From: Actinophytocola algeriensis
GTDB lineage: Bacteria > Actinomycetota > Actinomycetes > Mycobacteriales > Pseudonocardiaceae
Reading direction: 5' to 3'
DNA length: 64,000 bases
Assembly: GCF_014203735.1 (NCBI RefSeq)
Contig: NZ_JACHJQ010000008.1
Span: forward strand, 331,787 to 395,786
A model generated the notes under the pieces. That model had not been told where the DNA came from and ran no database searches. It was given only the letters and a program-made list of their open reading frames with translations. The translations under genes were made by a program, and so were the position numbers. Shown in pieces: positions 24,199 through 31,891 of this stretch. The first letter of the stretch is position 1, and each line of letters opens with the position of its first letter.

Positions 24199-25187
24199 CC
24201 ACGGCTACCCGCGCCAAGCAGCTGGGTTTCCTGCAGGCCATCAACCGCGCGCAGACCGAGGAGATGACCCGGGACGAGCGGGTGATCCTGATGGGTCAGG
24301 ACCTGCGCGCCAACGTGTTCGGCGCCGCGGCGGGCGCGCTGGAGAAGTTCGGCCCGTCGCGCATCCGCGACCTCCCGCTGGCCGAGGCCGGGTCGATCGG
24401 CGTCGCGGCGGGTGCCGCGATGGCGGGCCTGCGCCCGATCATCGACCTGACGGTGGCGAGCTTCGTGTTCGGTGCCATGGACCAGTTCGTGTCACAGCTG
24501 GCGAAGGCGCGCTACATGTTCGGCGGGCAGGCGACACTACCAGTGGTGGTGCGCGCGGCGCTGTACTACCACGGCGGCACCGCGGGCCACCACGCCGACC
24601 GGCCCTACCCGATGTTCATGAACGTCCCCGGCCTGAAGATCATCCTGCCGTCGACCGCCCCGGACCTGCTCGGCCTGCTGAAGTCCGCGATCCGCGACGA
24701 CAACCCGGTGCTGTGCTTCGAGGACGCGAACCTGTGGGGCCGCAAGGGTCGCGGCCCGATCCCGGACGCGGACCACATCGTGCCGCTGGGACAGGCGGCG
24801 GTGCGCCGGACGGGCACGGACGTGACGATCGTCGGCATCGGACTGGGTGCGTTCCTGGCCGAACAGGCCGCGGCGGAACTGGCGGCGGACGGCATCAGCG
24901 CGGAGGTCATCGACCCACGCACCCTCGTGCCGATGGACTGGCCGACGATCTTCGAGTCGGTGACCCGCACCGGCAGGCTGGTGGTGGTGGACCCGGCGAA
25001 CCGCACGTGCAGCGCCGCGAGCGAGATCGCCGCCCGCGTGGCGGAGGACTGCTTCGACGCGCTGCGCGGCCCCCTGGTCCGCGTGACGACGGACGACACG
25101 CACGTGCCGTTCAGCCCGGCGCTGGAGAAGCAGATCTACCCGAGCAAGGACAAGGTCGTCGCGGCCGTGCGCCGCACATTCGTCTGA
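24195..25187 (+). CDS. Thiamine-PP dehydrogenase E1 beta subunit
   Basis: A 330-residue E1-beta (transketolase pyrimidine-binding plus C-terminal) subunit. It has QAINRAQTEEMTRDERVILMGQDL, RDLPLAEAGSIGVAAGAAMAGLRPIIDLTVASFVFGAMDQ, ARYMFGGQATLPVVVRAA and AEVIDPRTLVPMDWPTI, typical of PDH/acetoin E1-beta. The GTG at 24195 overlaps the alpha stop (GTGA) and is preceded by a strong AAGGAGGTGA. It forms an alpha2-beta2 heterotetramer with the product of the previous gene. Confidence 0.92.
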   Translation: MTTATRAKQLGFLQAINRAQTEEMTRDERVILMGQDLRANVFGAAAGALEKFGPSRIRDLPLAEAGSIGVAAGAAMAGLRPIIDLTVASFVFGAMDQFVSQLAKARYMFGGQATLPVVVRAALYYHGGTAGHHADRPYPMFMNVPGLKIILPSTAPDLLGLLKSAIRDDNPVLCFEDANLWGRKGRGPIPDADHIVPLGQAAVRRTGTDVTIVGIGLGAFLAEQAAAELAADGISAEVIDPRTLVPMDWPTIFESVTRTGRLVVVDPANRTCSAASEIAARVAEDCFDALRGPLVRVTTDDTHVPFSPALEKQIYPSKDKVVAAVRRTFV

Positions 25188-25198
25188 AGGAGAACACG

Positions 25199-25441
25199 TT
25201 GGCACGGCACGAGGTCAGACTCCCCCAGCTGTCGATGGGCATGAGCGACGCCGAAATCGTCGACTGGTACGTCGAGGACGGCGAGGAGGTCACCGAAGGC
25301 GCGGACCTGGTCGAGATCGAGGCCGAGAAGGCCCGGCAGGTGATCACCGCCCCACAGACCGGCGTGGTCCGCGAGCTACAGGGAGACAGCGGTGACGTAC
25401 TGGAGGTCCGCGACCTCCTGTGCGTCATCGAGACCGGGTGA
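25199..25441 (+). CDS. Free-standing lipoyl/biotinyl-domain protein
   Basis: An 80-residue protein consisting of a single lipoyl domain: LPQLSMGMSDAEIVDWYVEDGEEVTEGADLVEIEAEKARQVITAP, with the modifiable lysine in EAEKARQ, followed by GVVRELQGDSGDVLEV and ending at LCVIETG. There is no E1/E3-binding or acyltransferase domain, unlike a normal E2. The start is TTG at 25199, with GAAGGAGAA upstream; it was chosen because this gives the exact domain boundary. It follows E1-beta by 11 bp. It presumably carries the acyl group made by E1 to an unlinked acceptor enzyme. A biotin carrier role is less likely given the neighbours. Confidence 0.85.
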   Translation: MARHEVRLPQLSMGMSDAEIVDWYVEDGEEVTEGADLVEIEAEKARQVITAPQTGVVRELQGDSGDVLEVRDLLCVIETG

Positions 25442-25472
25442 GCGCCGCCGCGGCCGCCGACGGCGCTCACCC
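25436..25472 (+). terminator. Terminator hairpin after the E1/lipoyl operon
   Basis: Perfect 12-bp arms GGGTGAGCGCCG (25436-25447) and CGGCGCTCACCC (25461-25472) with a 13-nt GC loop. The stem includes the TGA of the lipoyl gene. No T-tract follows. It also lies just past the end of the leftward SDR pseudogene and could serve both directions. Confidence 0.75.
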
Positions 25473-25540
25473 GACGAGGACTGCTCTCCCCACGCGCGTG
25501 CCTTTCGCGCCTTGCGGGCCGGCCCGGCCACGTGACCCAA

Positions 25541-26202
25541 CGAGGAGCCATGCGGAAGTCGGCCAGGTCCGGGTAGCTCGCCCGGATCAGGTCGATCTCG
25601 TCCATCGCGCAGCCCGGGACCGCGGCGACGCGTTCGTCGGCCGCCACGCCGGGCAGGACCGTGGCGGCTTGCTCGTCGTCCAGGGCCGGGTCGAAGTGGC
25701 CTTCCGTCGCTGCCAGTAGCAATCGTGAGATCCGGCCGCCGCCCGCCGAGATCACCTCGCCCGTGACCGTCGACGACGGGTGGGCCAGCGCCAGCACCGC
25801 CGCCGACACGAAGGCCGGGTCGAGCTTGTCGTTCAGCCTGCCGTAGACATCCGCCGCCATGCGGGACTGGGCGACCGGCGCGATCGCGTCACCCGTACGT
25901 CGGTGAAGTGGTTCGTCCGCGCGATGCCCGCGCGTTGTTGACCAGGACGTCCACCCGGCCATATGCCGACACCGCCATCCACAACGGACTCACCTCCGCC
26001 GCCACCGCTTCTCCCCCTGCCGCGCGGACCTCGGACACCACCCGCTCCGCCGGGCTGTCGCCGTTGGCGGCGCCGTCCACGCCGACACCGATGTCGTTCA
26101 CCACCACCCGGGCACCCGCCGCGCGAAGTCGAGTGCGTACCGCCTGCCGAGGCCGTTGCCCGCGCCGGTCACGATCACGACCTGCCCACTGAAGTCCAGC
26201 AC
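25541..26202 (-). pseudogene. Decayed SDR (HSD17B4/MFE-2-like)
   Basis: Three reading-frame pieces of one short-chain dehydrogenase lie in order on the minus strand. Piece one, from GTG 26202 behind GAGGAGGT, reads LDFSGQVVIVTGAGNGLGRRYALDFAR and then shifts frame. Piece two (about 26107-25889) reads VVVNDIGVGVDGAANGDSPAERVVSEVRAAGGEAVA and reaches VDVLVNNARA. Piece three (about 25880-25541) reads DVYGRLNDKLDPAFVSAAVLALAHPSSTVTGEVISAGGG and LAATEGHFDPALDD. The YxxxK centre and roughly 100 residues after VNNA are missing. The sequence type (VNDxGVxxDG ... GGEAVA) is that of multifunctional-enzyme-type 3-hydroxyacyl-CoA dehydrogenases. It was once co-transcribed with the hydratase upstream. Confidence 0.85.
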
Positions 26203-26204
26203 GA

Positions 26205-26936
26205 CTACCTCCTCGCGAACTCGGGGCCCGCCAGCGCCTGCTCCTCCAACACCAGCCCGTACCCCAGTGCGTTGCTCGCGGCCGCCTTCAGGTGCCGGTT
26301 CAGCACGGACTTCGTGCTCCGCAGGGCGAACGGCGGCAACCCCGCCCACCGCGCGGCCAGCGCGCGGGCCGCCGACAGCGGGTCGTCCACCACCTCGTGC
26401 ACCAACCCCACGGAGAACGCCTCCTCCGCTGTCAGCACCGACCCGTTCAGCACGAGGTACTTCGCCCGGTTGAGCCCGACCAGCACCGGCCACAGCGCCG
26501 CGCTGCCGTTGCCGGCCGTGACGCCACCGAGGACGTGGCGGTCCCCGAGCTGGGCCGACGGCGCCACGAACGCCACGTCCGCGAGCGTCGCCAGGATCGC
26601 GCCGAGGCCCAGCGCGTCACCGTTCACCGCCGCGATCACGGGCTTGTCGAGGTCCAGCAGCGTCTCGACGATCAGCGCCGCCTCCTGGATCGGCGTCAGG
26701 CCGGTGAGCGTCGTGAAGGTCCGGGCCGGGCTGCTGTCCCCACCCCGGCAGAAGGTGTCACCCGCGCCGGTCAGCACGACGACATCGACCCGCGAATCCC
26801 GTTGCAGGTCCGGGAAGATCGTGGTCAGTTCGGAGTGCATCGCGTCGTCGACGGCGTTGCCGTGGGCCGGGCGGTCCAGAGTCAGGGTGGCGACGCCACC
26901 GTCCACTTCGGTCCGGATCCTGGTGTAGTCGACCAT
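26205..26936 (-). CDS. Enoyl-CoA hydratase/isomerase family protein
   Basis: A 243-residue crotonase: VVVLTGAGDTFCRGGDSSPA (first oxyanion-hole strand), IAAVNGDALGLGAILATLADVAF (second), then LGDRHVLGGVTAGNGSAALWP. The usual EVxLGLxPGxG is replaced by HVLGGVTAGNG, so hydration activity may be altered or the enzyme may be a different crotonase type. The ATG at 26936 lies only 8 bp from a GntR-type operator. It stands divergent to nothing but follows the GntR gene in the same direction, with its own regulated promoter. The decayed SDR follows 2 bp downstream. Confidence 0.85.
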   Translation of the reverse strand: MVDYTRIRTEVDGGVATLTLDRPAHGNAVDDAMHSELTTIFPDLQRDSRVDVVVLTGAGDTFCRGGDSSPARTFTTLTGLTPIQEAALIVETLLDLDKPVIAAVNGDALGLGAILATLADVAFVAPSAQLGDRHVLGGVTAGNGSAALWPVLVGLNRAKYLVLNGSVLTAEEAFSVGLVHEVVDDPLSAARALAARWAGLPPFALRSTKSVLNRHLKAAASNALGYGLVLEEQALAGPEFARR

Positions 26937-26944
26937 GATCGCAA

Positions 26945-26956
26945 ATTGTATGCAAT
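26945..26956. promoter_or_regulatory. GntR-type operator ATTGTATGCAAT
   Basis: A near-perfect 12-bp inverted repeat 8 bp upstream of the enoyl-CoA hydratase start, in the 26-bp gap after the GntR gene. Close copies occur at 27765-27774 (AGCATACAAT) and 27826-27837 (ATTGTGTGCAAT). FadR/FCD GntR regulators commonly bind such ATTGTATACAAT sites, and a gene for one lies between the copies. Confidence 0.72.
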
Positions 26957-26962
26957 CGAGAA

Positions 26963-27670
26963 CTACGCGTCCAGGCTGCGCAGGATCCGGTCGCGGCCCT
27001 GCATGATGTGCTCGTGCATCAGCTGCGCGGCGCGCACCGGTTCACCCTTCGCGATCGTGTCGCGGATGAGCTGGTGGAAGAGGTTCGACCGTGCCAGCTC
27101 ATTGTTCGTGAACTCGTGCAGGGCCTCGAAGACGAGCGGCGCGTCCACCGCGCTGCTGAGCAGGTGCGCGAGCCGGGCGTGCCCGCTCGCGGCGATGATC
27201 GCGGCGTGGACGCGGCGGTTGGCCTCCCCGATCAGCCGGGTGCGCTCGAGGTGGTCGAGGTCGCGCCGCCGGATCGCCCTGCCGAAGTCCCGGATGCCGT
27301 CGTCGATGGCGGCGATGTCCCCGGCGGCGGCGCGGGAGGCGGCCAGCTCGGCGGCGTAGGACTCCAGCCGGGCGCGCAGTTCGTACAGGTCGAGCACGTC
27401 CTGGCGGCCCAGTGACCGCACCACCGCGCCGCGGTTCCGTTCGGTGACCACGAGTCCGTCCGCGGCGAGCATCCGCACCGCCTCGCGCACCGGCGTGCGG
27501 GACAGTTTCAGTTCGGCGGCGATCCGCGCCTCGATCAGCCGCTCCCCCGGGCGCAGCCTGCCTTCCACGATCCAGGCGCGGATGGAGCTGTAGGCGAGGA
27601 CCGGGCCTGCCATGCCCGCGTCCGGCAGGGGCCCGCCGCCGTACGCCGCCGCGACGCCGTTCTCGTTCAC
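26963..27670 (-). CDS. GntR-family regulator (FadR/FCD subfamily)
   Basis: A 235-residue regulator. The winged helix-turn-helix reads AYSSIRAWIVEGRLRPGERLIEARIAAELKLSRTPVREAVRMLAADGLVV (about residues 20-70), followed by RNRGAVVRSLGRQDVLDLYELRARLE and an all-helical FCD ligand domain with the metal-site pattern including ANRRVHAAIIAASGH and MHEHIMQGRDRIL. GTG 27670 was chosen (AAAGGGG upstream). Three ATTGTATGCAAT-like sites flank it, one before its own promoter region, one at the CoA-transferase start and one at the hydratase start, so it probably regulates itself and both neighbours in response to an acyl-CoA or organic acid. Confidence 0.9.
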   Translation of the reverse strand: MNENGVAAAYGGGPLPDAGMAGPVLAYSSIRAWIVEGRLRPGERLIEARIAAELKLSRTPVREAVRMLAADGLVVTERNRGAVVRSLGRQDVLDLYELRARLESYAAELAASRAAAGDIAAIDDGIRDFGRAIRRRDLDHLERTRLIGEANRRVHAAIIAASGHARLAHLLSSAVDAPLVFEALHEFTNNELARSNLFHQLIRDTIAKGEPVRAAQLMHEHIMQGRDRILRSLDA

Positions 27671-27764
27671 CCGAACCCCTTTCCGCCCTGCTCGGACGTG
27701 GAGGGTACGCGCCCGGTGACACGGTGTGCCCGGACGTGGACGCGCGCCATCGCCGGTGCCGGTC

Positions 27765-27774
27765 AGCATACAAT
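27765..27774. promoter_or_regulatory. GntR-type operator half AGCATACAAT
   Basis: Matches one strand of the ATTG(T/C)ATACAAT motif found at 26945 and 27826. It lies 95 bp upstream of the chosen gntR start, in the divergent region between gntR and the CaiB-type gene. Probably the autoregulatory site. Confidence 0.55.
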
Positions 27775-27825
27775 CCGGACCTCGCGTCAACAAGAGTGCT
27801 GACAAACCCTTGTCTCGATCTCCGG

Positions 27826-27837
27826 ATTGTGTGCAAT
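27826..27837. promoter_or_regulatory. GntR-type operator ATTGTGTGCAAT
   Basis: A 12-bp inverted repeat that ends directly before an ATG at 27838 and 36 bp before the likely TTG start of the CaiB-type gene. Its position would block the promoter of the CoA-transferase/transport operon. Confidence 0.7.
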
Positions 27838-27873
27838 ATGTGTCCACTGTCGAATCAGGAGGGTGGCGCGGCG

Positions 27874-29061
27874 TTGGGTCCCCTTAGTGGAGTCAGAGTT
27901 CTCGAACTGGGCAGCTTCATCGCGGGCCCGTTCGCAGGCCAGTTGCTCGCCGACTACGGCGCGGAGGTCATCAAGATCGAACCGCCCCGTACCGGCGATC
28001 CCATGCGGCACTGGGGAATCACGAAGGACGGAGAGTCCCTGTGGTGGCCCGCGATCGCGCGGAACAAGAAGTCGGTGACCGTCGACCTGCGGGGCGACCG
28101 GGGGCAGCGGCTGGTGCGTGATCTCGTCGCGAGCTGCGACGTGGTGCTGGAGAACTTCCGGCCGGGCACGATGGCGCGGTGGGGTCTCGACTACGAGAGC
28201 CTGCGCGCGGTCAACCCGGGCGTCGTGGTCGTGCACGTCTCCGGATTCGGCCAGACCGGGCCGAATGCGGGACATGCCGGCTTCGGCAGCGTCGCGGAGG
28301 CGGTCGGCGGCATCCGGTACACGACCGGGTCGCCGGACGACACGCCGGCGCGCGCGGGCATCAGCCTCGGCGACTCGCTCGCCGCGTTGTTCGCCGTCAT
28401 CGGCACCCTTTCCGCGCTGCGGGAGCGCGACACCAGCGGCGCGGGCCAGGAGGTCGACGTCGCCATCTACGAGGCGGTGTTCGCGCTCATGGAGTCGATG
28501 CTCGCCGACTACCACGTCGGCGGCGTCATCCGGACCCGCAGCGGCAGCGTCCTGCCCGGTGTCGCACCGTCCAATGTGTACCCGACGGCGGACGGCGCGG
28601 AGGTCGTCATCGCCGCCAACGCGGACTCGGTGTTCGGCAGGCTCACCGAGGCGATGGGCACACCGGAGCTGGCGACCGACCCGCGCTACGCGACCCACCA
28701 GGCCCGCGGTGCGGCGATGGTGGAGCTGGACACGCTCGTCGGGGCGTGGACGAAGTCCTACGACAGCGGTGAGCTGGTCGAGCTGCTCCAGCAGCACGGC
28801 GTCCCGGTCGGCATGATCAACACGGCCGCGACGATCCTCACCGACGCGCACTTCGCCGCCCGCGACATGATCCTGTGGCGGCAGGCCATGACCGGCACGG
28901 AGCTGCCGATGAACGGCGTGGTCCCCAAGTTCTCCCGCACCCCGGGCGAGATCGAGCGCACCGGCCCGGCACTCGGTGCCGACACCGAGGACGTGCTCAC
29001 CAGGCTCGCGAACGTCGACGGCACGGAATTCGCCACCCTGCGCGCGGACGGTGTCGTATGA
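27874..29061 (+). CDS. CaiB/BaiF-type (family III) CoA-transferase
   Basis: A 395-residue family III CoA-transferase: PLSGVRVLELGSFIAGPFAGQLLADYGAEVIKIEPPRTGDPMR, with the catalytic Asp expected in LENFRPGTMARWGLDYESL/ISLGDSLAALFAVIG, and GQEVDVAIYEAVFALMESM. It moves CoA between a donor thioester and a free acid, giving ATP-independent activation. TTG 27874 is preferred because CAGGAGGG lies upstream and it gives the usual family N terminus. ATG 27838 is in frame but abuts the operator, and would be used only if the transcript were leaderless. It leads an operon with the LivGFHMK transporter, so it probably acts on the imported compound. Confidence 0.9.
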   Translation: MGPLSGVRVLELGSFIAGPFAGQLLADYGAEVIKIEPPRTGDPMRHWGITKDGESLWWPAIARNKKSVTVDLRGDRGQRLVRDLVASCDVVLENFRPGTMARWGLDYESLRAVNPGVVVVHVSGFGQTGPNAGHAGFGSVAEAVGGIRYTTGSPDDTPARAGISLGDSLAALFAVIGTLSALRERDTSGAGQEVDVAIYEAVFALMESMLADYHVGGVIRTRSGSVLPGVAPSNVYPTADGAEVVIAANADSVFGRLTEAMGTPELATDPRYATHQARGAAMVELDTLVGAWTKSYDSGELVELLQQHGVPVGMINTAATILTDAHFAARDMILWRQAMTGTELPMNGVVPKFSRTPGEIERTGPALGADTEDVLTRLANVDGTEFATLRADGVV

Positions 29062-29078
29062 GCGGAGCCAATCATCGA
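29058..29078 (+). repeat. Junction repeat remnant
   Basis: ATGAGCGGAGCCAATCATCG directly overlaps the stop of the CaiB-type gene. It is a shortened version of the TGAGCGGAGCTTGCGGAGCG ... AATCAT element seen at 1-124, 11657, 29879 and 47895. Confidence 0.6.
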
Positions 29079-29113
29079 ACGCCGTGGCGCCTCGGCGCCT
29101 GTGAGGAGGCGGC

Positions 29114-29881
29114 ATGACGAACGACCTCCTGTCACTGGACAACGTCACCGTCCGCTTCGGTGGGGTGGCCGCACTCGACAAGGTCTCCTTCACCGTCCGC
29201 GGAGGACAGGTCGCCGCACTCATCGGCCCCAACGGTGCGGGCAAGACCACCGCGTTCAACGCGATCAGCCGTCTCGTGCGGCCCGCGGAAGGGCGCATCC
29301 ACTTCGACGGCAAGGACCTGCTCCGGCTCGACGCCGCCGCGCTGAGCGGGCTCGGCATCGCTCGCACGTTCCAGAACCTCGCGCTCTGGCCGGGGATGAC
29401 GGTGCTGGAGAACGTGATGGTCGGCGGGCACGCCCGCGGCCGGGTCGGCTTCGTGACCTCGCTGCTCGGCAGGCCCGCCCGCCGCGAGGACGGCGAGCTG
29501 CGGGCCCGCGCGTACGCGATGCTCGACTGGTTCGGCGTCAGCGACGTGGCCCACCGCGAGTGCAAGGGCCTCCCGTTCGGCACGCTCAAACGTGTCGAGC
29601 TGGCCCGCGCCCTCATCAGTGACCCCACGCTCCTGCTCCTCGACGAACCAGCGGGCGGTCTCGCGCACGGCGACGTGCGCGAGCTGGGTGAGCTGCTGCT
29701 GCGGCTGCGCGACGAACGCGACATGACGCTGCTGCTCGTGGAGCACCACATGCAGTTCGTCATGGGCATCTCCGACTACGTGGTCGCGCTCGACTTCGGC
29801 CGCAACCTCGTCGCGGGCACCCCCGCCGAGCTGCGGGACTCCCCCGAGCTGGTCGAGGCCTACCTCGGGACACCGGCATGA
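29114..29881 (+). CDS. livG: Branched-chain-type ABC transporter ATPase LivG
   Basis: A 255-residue ATP-binding subunit. Walker A is LIGPNGAGKTTAFNAI, the Q-loop sits in IARTFQNLALWPGMTVLENVMVG, and Walker B is LLLDEPAGGL. The ABC signature is replaced by GLPFGTLKRVELARAL (FGTLK for LSGGQ-like), which is common in LivG. The C-terminal TLLLVEHHMQFVMGISDYVVALDFGRNLVAGTPAEL is typical LivG. GAGGAGGC precedes the ATG. It pairs with LivF to power the LivHM permease. Confidence 0.93.
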   Translation: MTNDLLSLDNVTVRFGGVAALDKVSFTVRGGQVAALIGPNGAGKTTAFNAISRLVRPAEGRIHFDGKDLLRLDAAALSGLGIARTFQNLALWPGMTVLENVMVGGHARGRVGFVTSLLGRPARREDGELRARAYAMLDWFGVSDVAHRECKGLPFGTLKRVELARALISDPTLLLLDEPAGGLAHGDVRELGELLLRLRDERDMTLLLVEHHMQFVMGISDYVVALDFGRNLVAGTPAELRDSPELVEAYLGTPA

Positions 29882-30798
29882 GCGAGCTTGCGAGCGAATC
29901 AATGAGACAGGGCGAGCTTGCGAGCGAATCAATGAGACAGGGCGAGCTTGCGAGCGAATCAATGAGTCAGGGCGAGCTTGCGAGCGAATCAATGAGTCAG
30001 GGCGAGCTTGCGAGCGAATCAATGAGACAGGGCGAACTTCCGGGCGAATCAGTAACACAGCGCGAGCTTCCGGGCGGATCAAGGACACATGGCGCGCTTC
30101 TCGAACTCCGCGACGTCCACGCCTACTACGGCGACGTCGAGTGCCTGCACGGGATCGACCTCACCGTCGACCAGGGTGAGGTGGTCGTGGTGCTGGGCGC
30201 GAACGGCGCGGGCAAGACCACACTGCTGCGGTCGATCTGCCGGCTGGTGCGCACGAAGGGCGACATCACCTTCGGTGGCAAGCAGATCGGCGGGAAGTCC
30301 ACCTACGACGTCGTCCGCCGGGGCGTGTCGATGGTCCCCCAGGGCCGCGGCACGCTCGTCGACCTGTCCGTCGACGACAACATCCGCGCGGGCGGCTACA
30401 TCCGCCGCGACAAGGAGGTCGAGGCGGACGTCCGCTACTGGTACGACGTCTTCCCCCGGCTGGCGGAGCGCAAGTCGACGTCGGGGGGCAGCCTGTCCGG
30501 CGGTGAGCAGCAGATGCTCGCGATCGCACGGGCGCTGATGAGCAGGCCCACGCTCCTGCTGCTCGACGAGCCGTCACTCGGGCTCGCGCCGATCGTCGTG
30601 CGGCAGCTGTTCGACGTGCTGGCCCGCGTGTGCGCGGAACGCTCGGTCGCCATGGTCGTCGTGGAGCAGAACGCGGCGCTGGCGCTCGACATGGCCCAGC
30701 GCGGCTACGTCCTCGAGGCGGGCACGGTCGCGGTCACCGGCGCCGCCGACCGGCTGCGGAACGACGAGTCCGTCCGCCGCGCCTACCTCGGTTACTGA
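29878..30798 (+). CDS. livF: Branched-chain-type ABC transporter ATPase LivF with repeat-encoded N terminus
   Basis: The core from about residue 73 is a standard LivF: LLELRDVHAYYGDVECLHGIDL, Walker A VVLGANGAGKTTLLRSI, signature TSGGSLSGGEQQMLAIARALM, Walker B LLLLDEPSLGLAP and final AYLGY. In front lies an unusual 72-residue extension built of seven decapeptides, five close to ELASESMRQG and two decayed (ELPGESVTQR, ELPGGSRTHG). Normal LivF proteins start within a few residues of the core. ATG 29878 overlaps the livG stop, and each of the five good repeats has an in-frame ATG (29902, 29932, 29962, 29992, 30022). Where translation begins, and whether the extension is in the mature protein, cannot be told. 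Confidence 0.9.
   Translation: MSELASESMRQGELASESMRQGELASESMSQGELASESMSQGELASESMRQGELPGESVTQRELPGGSRTHGALLELRDVHAYYGDVECLHGIDLTVDQGEVVVVLGANGAGKTTLLRSICRLVRTKGDITFGGKQIGGKSTYDVVRRGVSMVPQGRGTLVDLSVDDNIRAGGYIRRDKEVEADVRYWYDVFPRLAERKSTSGGSLSGGEQQMLAIARALMSRPTLLLLDEPSLGLAPIVVRQLFDVLARVCAERSVAMVVVEQNAALALDMAQRGYVLEAGTVAVTGAADRLRNDESVRRAYLGY
29884..30093 (+). repeat. In-frame 30-bp minisatellite in livF
   Basis: Seven consecutive 30-bp units begin at 29884. Units 1-5 are nearly identical (GAGCTTGCGAGCGAATCAAT plus GAGACAGGGC or GAGTCAGGGC). Units 6 and 7 have drifted. The core is related to the junction element at 1-124. The 30-bp period keeps the livF frame whatever the copy number. Confidence 0.95.
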
Positions 30799-30835
30799 CA
30801 CCAGGACCCCCACCACACCCGAAGGAGGGTGCCAA

Positions 30836-31891
30836 GTGGCGATCACCACCACCGGCAGGCCGGAGACTCCGACCGGCCGCACACCTCGAGGCGGTGACCT
30901 GCTCGCGGCCCGTCGCCGACGTTCCGCCGCGAGGAGCCTCGGCGTGGTCGGCGCGCTCCTCGCGGCGTTCTCCGTGTACGCGGTCATCGACGGCGGCCTC
31001 ACCCTGTACCTCCAGCGCGTCATCGACGGCGCGACCAACGGGGTGCTGTACGGCATGGTCGCGCTGGCGCTGGTACTGGTGTTCAAGGCGACCGGCGTCA
31101 TCAACTTCGCGCAGGGCGCCATGGCGATGGTCGGCACGTTCCTCGCGTTCACCGCCTTCGACAAGTGGGGGCTGCCGCTCATCGTCGCGATCATCGTCGG
31201 CATGGCGATCTCCGCGGTCGCGGCCGCGGGCATCGAACGCACGCTGATCCGGCCGTTCGACCCGAGCAACCACCTGGCCATCACGATCGTGACGCTCGCG
31301 CTGTACCTGGCGTTCAACGCACTGGCCGCGCTGCTCTGGGGCTTCGACCCACGCGGGTTCCCGTCCCTGTTCCCCACCGGCTCCGGCGACTACCTGTCCA
31401 TCGCGGGCGCCCGGCTGTACTACACGAACCTCGGCACCGCACTGTTCGTCGGGCTCGTCGTGCTGGTCCTGCACCTGGTGCTGTCCCGCGCCCGGCTCGG
31501 TCTCGCGTTCCGCTGCGTGGCCACGAACGTGGAGTCCTCGCGGCTGCTCGGCATCCACATCGGACGGACCGTGCAGGGCAGCTGGGCGATCGCGGCCGCG
31601 GTCGGCACGCTCGCGGGGTGCCTCGCGGCACCGACCACCTACCTGGACCCGACGTTCATGGACAAGATCCTCGTCTACGCCTTCGCGGCGGCCACCCTCG
31701 GTGGGCTCGACAGCATCGCCGGTGCGCTCGTCGGCGGGGTCGTCGTCGGTCTGTCGATCGCGTTGCTGACCGGCTACATCCCCGTGCTGGGCGGGCAGTT
31801 CGCGCTCGGCTGCGCGTTCTTCGTGATCATCGCCGTGCTGCAGTTCAAACCCTCCGGCCTGCTCGGCCGCCGCACCCAGGACCGTGTGTGA
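30836..31891 (+). CDS. livH: Branched-chain-type ABC permease LivH
   Basis: A 351-residue inner-membrane permease. After a basic N terminus (LAARRRRSAARSLG) it has about eight hydrophobic segments, with the LivH motif GATNGVLYGMVALALVLVFKATGVINFAQGAMAMVG and the coupling loop LAFRCVATNVESSRLLGIHIGRTV. ATATLGG-like FAAATLGGLDSIAGALVGGVVVGL is the conserved C-terminal pore motif. GTG 30836 follows GAAGGAGGGT at good distance. It overlaps livM by one base (TGATG). Confidence 0.93.
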   Translation: MAITTTGRPETPTGRTPRGGDLLAARRRRSAARSLGVVGALLAAFSVYAVIDGGLTLYLQRVIDGATNGVLYGMVALALVLVFKATGVINFAQGAMAMVGTFLAFTAFDKWGLPLIVAIIVGMAISAVAAAGIERTLIRPFDPSNHLAITIVTLALYLAFNALAALLWGFDPRGFPSLFPTGSGDYLSIAGARLYYTNLGTALFVGLVVLVLHLVLSRARLGLAFRCVATNVESSRLLGIHIGRTVQGSWAIAAAVGTLAGCLAAPTTYLDPTFMDKILVYAFAAATLGGLDSIAGALVGGVVVGLSIALLTGYIPVLGGQFALGCAFFVIIAVLQFKPSGLLGRRTQDRV

